This document shows, in pieces, positions 19,389 through 27,600 of a DNA stretch of 64,000 bases. The stretch spans positions 186,001 through 250,000 of the forward strand of contig NZ_QNFY01000003.1 of the NCBI RefSeq assembly GCF_003290185.1, given 5' to 3'. The notes below the pieces were generated by a model that was not told where the DNA came from, ran no database searches, and was given only the letters and a program-made list of their open reading frames with translations. Both the position numbers and the translations under genes were made by a program. The stretch comes from Chryseobacterium lathyri. GTDB taxonomy: Bacteria; Bacteroidota; Bacteroidia; Flavobacteriales; Weeksellaceae. The number at the start of each line of letters is the position of its first letter. Position 1 is the first letter of the stretch.

Positions 19389-19406
19389 ACCAGCCCTATA
19401 CTTTTC

Positions 19407-19414
19407 TACTTTTG
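19407..19414 (+). promoter_or_regulatory. possible -7 element for the collar operon
   Basis: TACTTTTG fits TAnnTTTG and lies 144 bases before the ATG at 19558, implying a long leader. No good -33 element was found. Confidence 0.45.
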
Positions 19415-19557
19415 TCCATATTTTATTTTATCTGCATACTCAGCAATTTTAAATAATCAACAAAACCGTTTTGTAATCATGCATTTTATTTACCCTTTTT
19501 TACTTCAGGTAATAAAACAATTACAAAAATAAGTATACATAAAACTAACATTAAGGC

Positions 19558-20610
19558 ATGAAAAAATTATTGACCACTTTAGGAGTGCTTACTGCATCCC
19601 TGATTTCCGCCCAAATAGGAATCAACACAGATAAGCCCAATGCGGCCTTAGATATTGTGTCGGATAAAAGTGGAGTTTTAATTCCCAGAATGACTGCCGC
19701 TCAAATAGAACAAATCAATACGCCAACTGAAGGGGAGCTGGTTTTCAGTACAACTAATACAGGTAGTGTGGTTAATACTATTGGATTTTGGTATTTTGAC
19801 GGCACTACCTGGAACCCCATTATCGCCAATAATTCAATAGGTGAGAATATTTATAATTCTGATGGCATTCTTACCGGCAACAGAATTGTAAGTCTTAACA
19901 ATCATGATATGAATATTGGGCCCGACAAACTGTTTATATCCGGAAGTACAGGTAATATTGGAGTTAACACCAATCTTCCAACAGAAAAATTAGACGTTAA
20001 CGGAGGAATGAGAATCCGTAATTTGTTTAAAGGAAATGTGATTACCCAGGGAGATGGTTTACTGTCTTTTGATACAGGGTTGATTAACCATTATGGGGAT
20101 ATCCAATATTCCTATCTTCCTACAGATCATGAAGGTTGGTATTTGCTTAATGGCAGAGCACTTTCTACATTACCAGTAAGTGTTCAATCAAGAGCTACAG
20201 CTCTTGGGCTTGCAGGAAATCTTCCCAATGCTACAGGAAGATATATTAAACAAGGTCCCCCCGGAACACTGAGCGGAGCGGCAAGCGTAGTTCTTTCCCG
20301 AGCTAATTTACCCAATTTTGTTCTTAGCGGAAATACAACAACTTTGTATCATAGTCATCCTCTGGTAAGCCCGGGTGCAGCACAGGTAAGAGGAACGGAT
20401 ATTTTACAAACTGTTAATGGTAATGCCAATTCATGGGAATTGGCGGGAGGGGCAATAGTGGGATCAATACTTTCTGAGGGAACTTATACAAGTTCAGCAT
20501 CGGGAGCACACAATCACACCGTCACTATACCTACCGGAGGAACTGGAGCTGCTATCGCGCTGAATCCTGACTACATACAGCTTAATTACTTTATTTATTT
20601 AGGAATTTAA
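19558..20610 (+). CDS. secreted protein with phage-tail-collar-like C-terminus, copy 1
   Basis: The 350-residue protein has a signal peptide ending LISAQ, then IGINTDKPNAALDIVSD, VLIPRMTAAQIEQI, GFWYFDGTTWNPI, IYNSDGILTGNRIV and EKLDVNGGMRIR. From about residue 190 the pattern is that of a tail-collar domain: DHEGWYLLNGRALSTLP, LPNATGRYIKQG, LSRANLPNFVLSG, then two HxH motifs, YHSH and AHNH, and a C-terminus ending LNYFIYLGI. Phage collar and short-tail-fibre proteins use such HxH pairs to hold metal in a trimer; here that is inference. It is the first of three paralogues separated by exactly 10 bases each. Confidence 0.82.
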   Translation: MKKLLTTLGVLTASLISAQIGINTDKPNAALDIVSDKSGVLIPRMTAAQIEQINTPTEGELVFSTTNTGSVVNTIGFWYFDGTTWNPIIANNSIGENIYNSDGILTGNRIVSLNNHDMNIGPDKLFISGSTGNIGVNTNLPTEKLDVNGGMRIRNLFKGNVITQGDGLLSFDTGLINHYGDIQYSYLPTDHEGWYLLNGRALSTLPVSVQSRATALGLAGNLPNATGRYIKQGPPGTLSGAASVVLSRANLPNFVLSGNTTTLYHSHPLVSPGAAQVRGTDILQTVNGNANSWELAGGAIVGSILSEGTYTSSASGAHNHTVTIPTGGTGAAIALNPDYIQLNYFIYLGI

Positions 20611-20620
20611 AAATTAAATT

Positions 20621-21658
20621 ATGTTTAGTAAAACTTCGATTAATATTATATCTATACTCAATCTTCTTTTTTTTCTTCCGGCCAGTGCACAGCATGTAGG
20701 TGTTGGTACAGCCAATCCCAATGCAGCATTGGATGTCAGCTCCACTACACAAGGCATACTCATCCCCAGAATGACTGCCCTACAGGCAGAATCCATTACA
20801 ACGCCTGCTACAGGAGAATTGGTTTATGTAACTACAAACAACGGTATTGTTATTAATAAAACAGGCTTCTGGTATTATGACAATACAGTATGGCGTCCCT
20901 TGGGAGGAAGCTCTCAGCCAGTTATCAACATTTATAATAATAATGGCACTCTGACTTCCGATCGTACCGTAACAATGAACGGGCGCAATTTATCATTTGA
21001 TACAGATAAGCTTTCGATTCACTCTGTGGAACAGAGAATAGGAATTGGAAACAATACTCCGGGTTACACGGTAGATGTAAATGGAGATATGCGTGTTAGA
21101 AGTCTTACAGGAGGAAATGTAAAAGCTCTCTCAGACGGAACTTTATCTGTTGGCCCTAAAGTAGCTTATGGCACTGTTAAAGAATCTCTGCGTTCAAATG
21201 ACCACAATGGCTGGTATAAACTTGACGGCCGGGCTGTAACGACACTCCCAGCCATTGCACAAAGTAATGCTTCAGCAATAGGACTTGGCAGTACGTTGGT
21301 AAATACCAATGGAAGACTCATGAAACAAGGAACTCCATTTACTGCAGGAGGTTCTGATACGACAACACTGACCAGAGCTAACCTTCCTAATGTTAATTTA
21401 ACAGGAGTAACATCGACAGCAGCAGCACATACGCATTCGTTAACTGCCGGCGGATACAATTTTGCTCAAAATGCAGCTGGTAACGCGTATGTCTTTAGAG
21501 CGGGAAGGGGAACGGTGTCCGGAACTACAACGATAACCTTACCTGCTGCCGGTGCACACAGCCACACCGGCACCGTTAATACGGGCGGAAGCGGAACTCC
21601 CCTTACTATCGTGCCGCAAAATATATCATACAGCTACTTTATTTACTTAGGAGAATAA
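20621..21658 (+). CDS. secreted protein with phage-tail-collar-like C-terminus, copy 2
   Basis: The 345-residue protein has a signal peptide ending PASAQ, then HVGVGTANPNAALDVSS, ILIPRMTALQAESI, GFWYYDNTVWRPL, IYNNNGTLTSDRTV and RIGIGNNTPGYTVDVNGDMR. The collar-like half has NDHNGWYKLDGRAVTTLP, NTNGRLMKQG, LTRANLPNVNLTG, the HxH motifs AHTH and AHSH, and ends SYFIYLGE. Ten bases separate it from the genes on both sides. It is clearly paralogous to both, with the N-terminal third best conserved. Confidence 0.82.
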   Translation: MFSKTSINIISILNLLFFLPASAQHVGVGTANPNAALDVSSTTQGILIPRMTALQAESITTPATGELVYVTTNNGIVINKTGFWYYDNTVWRPLGGSSQPVINIYNNNGTLTSDRTVTMNGRNLSFDTDKLSIHSVEQRIGIGNNTPGYTVDVNGDMRVRSLTGGNVKALSDGTLSVGPKVAYGTVKESLRSNDHNGWYKLDGRAVTTLPAIAQSNASAIGLGSTLVNTNGRLMKQGTPFTAGGSDTTTLTRANLPNVNLTGVTSTAAAHTHSLTAGGYNFAQNAAGNAYVFRAGRGTVSGTTTITLPAAGAHSHTGTVNTGGSGTPLTIVPQNISYSYFIYLGE

Positions 21659-21668
21659 AATTAAATCA

Positions 21669-22727
21669 ATGAAAAGAATAATTATACTATTTATTTTTTC
21701 TTTAGGATTATCTATACCTTCTCTGGCACAAAAGCCATTAATTGGAATAGGAACGGCTAATCCTCGAGCAGTATTGGATATAGTTTCCACTAATAACGGA
21801 ATCTTAATTCCCCGTCAAGCCGCTTTTCAGATTGAAAGCATGCAAAATCCTGATGAATCAGAGCTGGCTTATTCGTTAACAGATAACGGAGTGATAATTA
21901 CCAGAAAGGGATTTTGGTATTTTCGTTCAGGAACCTGGTTTCCTCTTACAGGAGACGGGAGTAATAATGAAAACATTTATACTGTAAACGGGACTTTAAC
22001 ATCAAACCGGCAAGTCAATCAGGATGGAAAACAACTTAATATAGGTCCGGGATTCCTTTATCTGGATGGAACCTCTTCTACTATGGGAGTACTTACTACT
22101 TCTCCCACTCAAACCATTGATGTAGACGGTACTGTCAGAATTCAAACTCTTAACAAGGTAGCCGGTGTTATATCTACTGCGCAGGGTGTACTTATGCATA
22201 ATCCTGACTTTTTTGATGTGGGAGATGTAAAACCTTCATTGATTACAGCCGATCATGATGGGTGGTATCTGCTGGACGGAAGAAATATTAGCACACTTCC
22301 GGAAACAGCCCAAAATAATGCATCAAATATATTAGGAATAACCACGTTGCTGCCCAATGCGGCAGGTCGATATTCTATGGGAACCACAGCAGCTCCCGGT
22401 GCAGTTTCAGGAAGTAATACAGCAACTCTTACCAGGTCCAATCTACCCAATGTCAACCTCAGCTATACAGCCGATGCGGAAGCGGGGCATTCCCATACAA
22501 TGACTTATCAAAGGATCAGAACTACTACCGCGTTTGGCGGCGAAAATAATATCCATGTATACTGGCTCGCAGGAACGGTTGTCGGAGGTGGGGGATTCTA
22601 TAATATAACTTCTTCATCAATCGGACATAATCACACTTATACGGTGAGCACCGGAGGAGCTGCAACTCCTATCAACATACAGCCGGCAGCATTAAACACT
22701 AATTATTTTGTTTATTTAGGGCAATAA
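21669..22727 (+). CDS. secreted protein with phage-tail-collar-like C-terminus, copy 3
   Basis: The 352-residue protein has a signal peptide ending PSLAQ, then LIGIGTANPRAVLDIVS, ILIPRQAAFQIESM, GFWYFRSGTWFPL, IYTVNGTLTSNRQV and TIDVDGTVRIQ. The collar-like half shows GDVKPSLITADHDGWYLLDG, LLPNAAGRYSMG, LTRSNLPNVNLSY, the HxH motifs GHSH and GHNH, and ends NYFVYLGQ. It is the last gene of the triplet. No chaperone or other tail gene accompanies it, and the signal peptide separates it from ordinary phage tail genes. Confidence 0.82.
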   Translation: MKRIIILFIFSLGLSIPSLAQKPLIGIGTANPRAVLDIVSTNNGILIPRQAAFQIESMQNPDESELAYSLTDNGVIITRKGFWYFRSGTWFPLTGDGSNNENIYTVNGTLTSNRQVNQDGKQLNIGPGFLYLDGTSSTMGVLTTSPTQTIDVDGTVRIQTLNKVAGVISTAQGVLMHNPDFFDVGDVKPSLITADHDGWYLLDGRNISTLPETAQNNASNILGITTLLPNAAGRYSMGTTAAPGAVSGSNTATLTRSNLPNVNLSYTADAEAGHSHTMTYQRIRTTTAFGGENNIHVYWLAGTVVGGGGFYNITSSSIGHNHTYTVSTGGAATPINIQPAALNTNYFVYLGQ

Positions 22728-23579
22728 CAAATCTACTAAATCATGAATGGGATACAATTAAATTGAAAGGGTGGGTAGTCTGTTTTTGAATTGTAAATGA
22801 ATTAGGCTGGTAATACTACTTTGATGACCAAATATTTTTTTAAATATCTTGCAGAATAGCTCTTAAGAATAACATTGTGAGTTGGCTGATTACAGATGGA
22901 ATTAATTGGAATATTGATCAAACAAATTTCACAGCTTTGCAAAGTTTGTAACTTCGGACCACATACTATTTTTTGATAGCTTGATTTAAAGAAAAATAAA
23001 GAATATAGAGCCAACAGAACGAAACTTCAGAAAATAAGTCCTAAATCAGAATGTGGAATTATGGATTGCTATACAGTAGCCGACATAACCGATTATCTGG
23101 ACAGCTATCTGGGTTTTTCATTATCCAGATGAGAATCTAACTCCGCATCAAGCATCTGTTTTACAGTTTTCCTATGCAGTTCTTCGAGGAAACATAAATA
23201 TGTCTAGAATATGGCAATATCAAATTATGTTATTTCAAACGAATACAAGATATATTGTCTTTGTTATTTTAATTTTACATTGTTAATATTAATCTATTAA
23301 AAGATAATTAGGCTCTCTATCGGCTTAGTGGGTAGAAGATAAGATTAGCAAAGCACTAAAAATCGTTGGAAATATTTCAGAGAGATATATAAAAGCTAGC
23401 ACTATGGATAAACGAGCGATCGTGAGTTTGATATACCCTGAAAAGATAATTTTTAATGGAAGCTACTTTCAAACTACCAAAATTAACTCTTTTGTTCATG
23501 CTATCTTCTTGATTAGAGGGAAATTATCTCAACAAAAAAAACGGGAATTTAAATTCAAAAAATCTAAATCCCCGTCTTG
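22728..23579. other. 852-base non-coding stretch beside tRNA-Arg
   Basis: No reading frame is supported; short frames at 22802 and 23404 lack motifs, and the second runs through the tRNA on the opposite strand. Only the tRNA terminator (23533-23574) and a weak 6-bp hairpin near 23107-23130 are seen. It may be decayed DNA between the collar operon and the core chromosome. Confidence 0.5.
23533..23574 (-). terminator. terminator of tRNA-Arg
   Basis: On the minus strand CGGGGATTTA pairs with TAAATTCCCG (one G-U) and is followed by TTTTTTTT. It begins six bases past the tRNA 3' end. Confidence 0.8.
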
Positions 23580-23653
23580 TGACCTCGACAGGATTCAAAC
23601 CTGTAACCTTCTGAGCCGTAATCAGATGCGCTATTCAGTTGCGCCACGAGGCC
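23580..23653 (-). tRNA. tRNA-Arg (anticodon ACG)
   Basis: On the minus strand the acceptor arm GGCCTCG pairs with CGAGGTC (one G-U), with discriminator A. The anticodon stem TCTGA/TCAGA encloses the loop TTACGGC with anticodon ACG. The T arm contains GGTTTGAATCC. The gene is 74 bases without an encoded CCA. ACG is read after wobble-adenosine deamination and decodes CGN arginine codons. A TAnnTTTG promoter lies 28 bases upstream and a hairpin terminator follows. Confidence 0.95.
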
Positions 23654-23680
23654 GTCATTTCCTTGATGTTTTAAGGTTTG

Positions 23681-23688
23681 CAAATATA
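23681..23688 (-). promoter_or_regulatory. -7 element of tRNA-Arg
   Basis: The minus strand reads TATATTTG, an exact TAnnTTTG match, ending 28 bases before the tRNA 5' end. Confidence 0.65.
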
Positions 23689-23712
23689 GCACTTTTTTCT
23701 TTTCTTTGAAAG

Positions 23713-24759
23713 ATGAAACAGAGAATTTTACTTTTATTTACGGTTATAGCGCTAATCTCCTGTAAAAGAGAACAAAAAAATTCGTCCTCGGACTGGACCA
23801 ACATATCCAGTCGGACCCAATTTAAAGAGCATGACGGCCTTTTAGAGTTGAAGTCAGGAAATTTTACCTATAATTTTAAATCAAGTCAGACTCCGTTTAA
23901 GAGAATTATCCTTTTAAATGCGAGCATGGCAGGATACATTTCTGAATTGGGAGCCGAAAATCTGATTGTCGGAGTCTCAAGTCCGGAGTACATTTATTCA
24001 GAGAAAATTCAGAATCTGTTAAAAGAGGGTAAGATCCAGAATGTAGGGAGTGAACAGAAATATGATGTGGAAAAAATCATTTCCATGAAGCCGGATGCTG
24101 TTTTCACCAATTATATCGCAAGTTTTGACAACGCCTATCAACTCCTAAAAAATAATGGCATTCAGGTGGTTTTTCTGGATGAATATATGGAGCAGCTTCC
24201 GTTAGAAAAAGCAGCCTATATCAAGATTTTTGGAGAATTTTTCGGAAAAGAAAAAGAAGCTCAAGCTAAATATGAGGAAATTGAAAAGAATTATAATCAC
24301 CTGAAGCAGCTGGCACTGAAAGCAAAAGAAAACCCTATGGTGCTGGCCAATGAAATGTACGGAGATGTATGGTATCTTCCTGGCGGAAAAACCTCTGTGG
24401 CCAACTATATTACAGATGCCAATGCTTCCTACATCATGAAAGATAATAAAGAAGAAAAGTCTCTCACGATGAGCTTTGAAGAAGTATATGCCAAATCAGG
24501 CCAAGTACAGTATTGGGTGAATGCAGGAAATCACACTTCAAAAAAAGAAATGCTGACCGGCAATCCTTTCTACGGAAAGCTGGAGGTATTCAACAAAGGA
24601 AAAATCTATACCGTTGCCGGAAAAGAAAAACTGAAAGCCAATGACTTTTTCGAAAGTGGTGCTGTACGGGCCGATCTTGTCCTGAAAGATTACATCAGAA
24701 TCTTCCATCCCGAACTTCTTCCGGAATATCAGTTAACCTATATGAAAGAGCTTCAATAA
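23713..24759 (+). CDS. periplasmic substrate-binding lipoprotein (iron-complex/B12 type)
   Basis: The 348-residue lipoprotein has the lipobox ALISC at about residues 13-17. It has the cluster-A (FecB/BtuF-like) binding-protein pattern: KRIILLNASMAGYISELGAE at the start of lobe 1, VGVSSPEYIY, VEKIISMKPDAVF, GIQVVFLDEYMEQ, a long connecting helix (about 180-215), and a second lobe with MYGDVWYLPGGKTSVANYI. It would hand an iron complex, cobalamin or similar ligand to an ABC importer. No permease or ATPase gene lies beside it, so the ligand cannot be named from context. Confidence 0.85.
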   Translation: MKQRILLLFTVIALISCKREQKNSSSDWTNISSRTQFKEHDGLLELKSGNFTYNFKSSQTPFKRIILLNASMAGYISELGAENLIVGVSSPEYIYSEKIQNLLKEGKIQNVGSEQKYDVEKIISMKPDAVFTNYIASFDNAYQLLKNNGIQVVFLDEYMEQLPLEKAAYIKIFGEFFGKEKEAQAKYEEIEKNYNHLKQLALKAKENPMVLANEMYGDVWYLPGGKTSVANYITDANASYIMKDNKEEKSLTMSFEEVYAKSGQVQYWVNAGNHTSKKEMLTGNPFYGKLEVFNKGKIYTVAGKEKLKANDFFESGAVRADLVLKDYIRIFHPELLPEYQLTYMKELQ

Positions 24760-24774
24760 CTCGGGTGAATTGCT

Positions 24775-24782
24775 TATTTTTG
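24775..24782 (+). promoter_or_regulatory. -7 element of mtgA
   Basis: TATTTTTG is an exact TAnnTTTG match. It lies downstream of a possible earlier TTG start at 24765, so it decides in favour of the ATG at 24804. Confidence 0.65.
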
Positions 24783-24803
24783 CAGTTCTTTTTAAACAAA
24801 ATT

Positions 24804-25448
24804 ATGTGGAAAAAAGTTAAACAGGCTATCTTTATTATTCTTGTCCTGAATGTAGTTTTTATTATTTGGGGCAGATTCTTTAATCCGCCGATTACCATCA
24901 CGCAGATTGGAGGTCTTTTTGAATTTGGAAAGCTGCACAGGGATTATATTTCCTATGATGAAATGGGGAATAATGTTAAAAAAGCGGTCATTGCTTCAGA
25001 AGACCAGAAATTCTTTACTCATAACGGCTTTGACTATACAGCCATTGAGAAGGCTATGAAGAATAACGAGAAAGGAAAGAAGATCCGTGGCGGAAGCACC
25101 ATTTCCCAGCAGACTGCAAAGAATATTTTCCTTTGGCAGGGAAGAAGCTGGCTCAGAAAAGGGCTGGAGGCTGTTTATACCTTCATTATCGAGAAAGTAT
25201 GGAGTAAGGATATCATTTTAGAAAGATACCTGAATTCCATCGAAATGGGACAGGGCGTATTTGGAGTAGAAGCTGCGGCTCAGTATTATTTTGGAAAATC
25301 ATCCAAAGATTTAAGTGCTTCGGATGCAGCATGGATTGCTGCCGTATTGCCTAATCCAAAGAAATATGATCCTAAAAATCCATCCCCTTATTTAAGAAAG
25401 AAACACAATTGGATCATGAGACAGATGAGGAATGTGAGTTTGAAATAG
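24804..25448 (+). CDS. mtgA: monofunctional peptidoglycan glycosyltransferase MtgA
   Basis: The start is set at the ATG at 24804 because a promoter element lies at 24775. The 214-residue protein has one N-terminal membrane helix (about 8-22) and a GT51 domain: ASEDQKFF with catalytic E66, GGSTISQQTAKN at 96-107, and RYLNSIEMGQGVFGVEAAAQYYFGK holding the second catalytic glutamate. It polymerises lipid II into glycan strands on the outer face of the inner membrane. There is no transpeptidase domain, as expected for MtgA. Confidence 0.93.
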   Translation: MWKKVKQAIFIILVLNVVFIIWGRFFNPPITITQIGGLFEFGKLHRDYISYDEMGNNVKKAVIASEDQKFFTHNGFDYTAIEKAMKNNEKGKKIRGGSTISQQTAKNIFLWQGRSWLRKGLEAVYTFIIEKVWSKDIILERYLNSIEMGQGVFGVEAAAQYYFGKSSKDLSASDAAWIAAVLPNPKKYDPKNPSPYLRKKHNWIMRQMRNVSLK

Positions 25449-25456
25449 TATCTTTG
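25449..25456 (+). promoter_or_regulatory. -7 element almost touching the start of the Gcr-type gene
   Basis: TATCTTTG matches TAnnTTTG; its last base is only five bases before the ATG at 25462. If used, the mRNA would be leaderless or nearly so. Confidence 0.55.
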
Positions 25457-25461
25457 CCCCA

Positions 25462-27492
25462 ATGAAATTTTTTAATTCCAGCACAAATTTTGAGTCAGTT
25501 CTTAAAAAATATTTCTCTTTTAAGAACGAGACTATTTCTTTAGAACCATTTGCCGAGTTTTTAGAGAGCATTAAAAGGGCAGATTTTACAGATGTCCTTA
25601 ATTTTCTAAAAAATAATCCGGATTTTGCTGAGAATTTTAAACATTACATCCATAATATTTTCAAAGGAAGACCTTTTAACCTTTCCCTTACTGAAGCCAA
25701 TATTCTGTCAGAAAATGCTTTCTTTCCGGAACTTAAAAAAAGAATCCTTAATAAAATACTTCCGCCCGTAGAAAATGAAAAAACGGTGTGGTACATGATT
25801 GATAACGTGAGTTTCAGGCCCAAAAGCGATCTGAAATATCTTCACAACCTTCCGGAGAATGAAATTGATGAGTTTTTAAATCTTCTTGGAGCTACAGATT
25901 TTATCATTAAACCGAATGTCAAGAAAGAACTGATCTTCTCTATGAGCATTCTTTCCTGGCGTGTTACAGGGATGGCTATGGAAGTTGAGGTCGTAAGAAT
26001 GGCGCCCCAGTACAGAAACCTGGATAATCCTTTTCTGGCACTTCAGAATGAGCTGGAGGCACTCACCGAAGACCTTAAAAATGATCCGGGGCTGCAGCTT
26101 CATTCCAAAGACAGCCGCTACAAGCAGATCAAGATCTATACAGAGCACTGTCATGAATTTGTTAATATTGCTTTTAAAAATTCTGCTAAATACGGGATTT
26201 CCGGAAAGATCAATCAGTCGCTGCTGAAGATCCGTCAGCAGACCGAAAGGATCTATGAGATCGTACAGCTTTTAGTGATTGATAATGAACAGGATATTAC
26301 TATAAAATCTAAACAGCTGATCTTTAATATACTTAACTACAAATCCCATAAAAATAATATTGCAGACCTGATTAACGACAGCACACGTCTGCTCTCGCAT
26401 CTTATTACCAATCATACGGCAGAAACCGGTACCCATTACATTACATCTACCCGGAAGGAGTATATGACCATGTTTTATAAAGCCAGTGGAGGTGGAATTA
26501 TTGTTGGTGCGCTTTGTGTTTTGAAAATGCTTTACGGTTATATTCCCGGAAGCGATTTTTCACATGCATTTTTATACTCGATGAACTATGCTATGGGGTT
26601 CATCATGATCTATCTGATGGGTTTTACGCTGGCAACAAAACAGCCCGCAATGACTGCTGCTACGATGACCAAAGTCTTGTCAGAAGAGGGCAACAGCAAA
26701 CGTAATAATACTGAATTTGCCCATCTTGTATCAAAGCTTTTCAGGAGCCAATTCATTGCCTTTGTGGGCAACGTGCTTCTCTCATTTCCGATTGCGCTGG
26801 CGATCATTTACGGGTTGGACGTTTTTTTCTCTCAGAATTTAGCTGTAGAACGATCAGATAAATTATTAAAAGACCTTGATCCGTTTAAGTCAAAAGCTAT
26901 ATTACATGCCAGTATTGCTGGATTTTACCTGTTTATTTCAGGGATCATTTCAGGGAATATAGGAAATAATTCCGTATTTTACCAGATTCCGGAAAGAATT
27001 GCAAAAAATCTTTCTATCAGAAGCTTTTTAGGAAAGAAATTTGCGAAAAGCTTATCTAAATATTATGCTAAAAACTGGCCGGGAATCGTTTCCAACTTCT
27101 GGTTTGGGGTATTTTTAGGGGCAACAGCTCCGGTGGGGTTGTTTTTCGGATTGGACCTTGATATCAGGCATATTACTTTTGCTGCCGGAAATTTTGCTTT
27201 AGGACTTTACGGAAAAGACTTTTCAGTGGATTCCTATACCTTCTGGATATCGTTCTTCACCGTTTTCCTGATTGGATTCTTCAATTTTCTGGTAAGCTTT
27301 AGTCTGTCTATGTTTTTAGCGTTCAGATCAAGAAAAATGAACTTTGGACAGGTGAGTGAAATTTACAGGGAGATTTTCAGGTATTTTGTAAAGCATCCGT
27401 TTAAGTTTTTCTTACCTTTAAGTTCAGGATTGGATAAAAAAGCAGATGATTTGATGAGCAATACCATTGCTAATAAACCGGAAGAACACTAA
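25462..27492 (+). CDS. Gcr-type 'site-specific recombinase' family membrane protein
   Basis: The 676-residue protein has a soluble N-terminal half (about 1-330, helical) and a C-terminal half with about six membrane segments, including GGGIIVGALCVLKMLYGY, AMGFIMIYLMGFTLATKQPA, FVGNVLLSFPIALAIIYG and a segment near 610-640. The GFTLATKQPAMTAATM stretch is what I associate with the family named 'site-specific recombinase' (Gcr). No tyrosine- or serine-recombinase active site is visible and the protein is clearly membrane-bound, so that name is doubtful. It follows mtgA by 13 bases with its own promoter element. Confidence 0.75.
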   Translation: MKFFNSSTNFESVLKKYFSFKNETISLEPFAEFLESIKRADFTDVLNFLKNNPDFAENFKHYIHNIFKGRPFNLSLTEANILSENAFFPELKKRILNKILPPVENEKTVWYMIDNVSFRPKSDLKYLHNLPENEIDEFLNLLGATDFIIKPNVKKELIFSMSILSWRVTGMAMEVEVVRMAPQYRNLDNPFLALQNELEALTEDLKNDPGLQLHSKDSRYKQIKIYTEHCHEFVNIAFKNSAKYGISGKINQSLLKIRQQTERIYEIVQLLVIDNEQDITIKSKQLIFNILNYKSHKNNIADLINDSTRLLSHLITNHTAETGTHYITSTRKEYMTMFYKASGGGIIVGALCVLKMLYGYIPGSDFSHAFLYSMNYAMGFIMIYLMGFTLATKQPAMTAATMTKVLSEEGNSKRNNTEFAHLVSKLFRSQFIAFVGNVLLSFPIALAIIYGLDVFFSQNLAVERSDKLLKDLDPFKSKAILHASIAGFYLFISGIISGNIGNNSVFYQIPERIAKNLSIRSFLGKKFAKSLSKYYAKNWPGIVSNFWFGVFLGATAPVGLFFGLDLDIRHITFAAGNFALGLYGKDFSVDSYTFWISFFTVFLIGFFNFLVSFSLSMFLAFRSRKMNFGQVSEIYREIFRYFVKHPFKFFLPLSSGLDKKADDLMSNTIANKPEEH

Positions 27493-27600
27493 TTTTTTTG
27501 ACTAAAGCATCTTGGACACTTTGTTGGAAGTTGTGTCCAGCATGCACAGCAAATGCTCTAAAATTAACGGGTTGTTCTAATTATATTTTTGGTAAATAAC

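Larger units (their letters stand above)
18825..19557. other. 733-base intergenic region before the collar-protein operon
   Basis: This is a divergent region between the minus-strand gene at 18824 and the plus-strand operon at 19558. It holds a near-perfect hairpin at 19076-19113 with no gene feeding it, a second similar sequence at 19355-19388, and a TAnnTTTG element at 19407-19414. A frame at 19344-19532 is low-complexity F/Y/I-rich and overlaps these elements, so it is not called. Confidence 0.6.

Noticed and set aside
19344..19532. 62-codon frame upstream of the collar operon
   Set aside because: Overlaps the hairpin-like repeat and the promoter element; F/Y/I-rich without motif.
19558..22727. 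Prophage tail module
   Set aside because: All three proteins have signal peptides and no capsid, portal, terminase, baseplate or lysis gene is nearby.
22802..23014. 70-codon minus-strand frame
   Set aside because: No motif and no promoter element; lies in an otherwise non-coding stretch.
23107..23130. ATCTGG ... CCAGAT inverted repeat
   Set aside because: Six base pairs with a 12-base loop and no T run; expected by chance.
23404..23709. 101-codon plus-strand frame
   Set aside because: Runs through tRNA-Arg and its terminator on the opposite strand.
25462..27492. Evidence for a mobile element from the 'site-specific recombinase' family name
   Set aside because: The protein is an integral membrane protein without a recombinase active site; no repeats or attachment sites flank it.
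27513..27539. TGGACAC ... GTGTCCA hairpin after the Gcr-type gene
   Set aside because: Long loop and no T tract, so it is weak as a terminator; no other role is evident.
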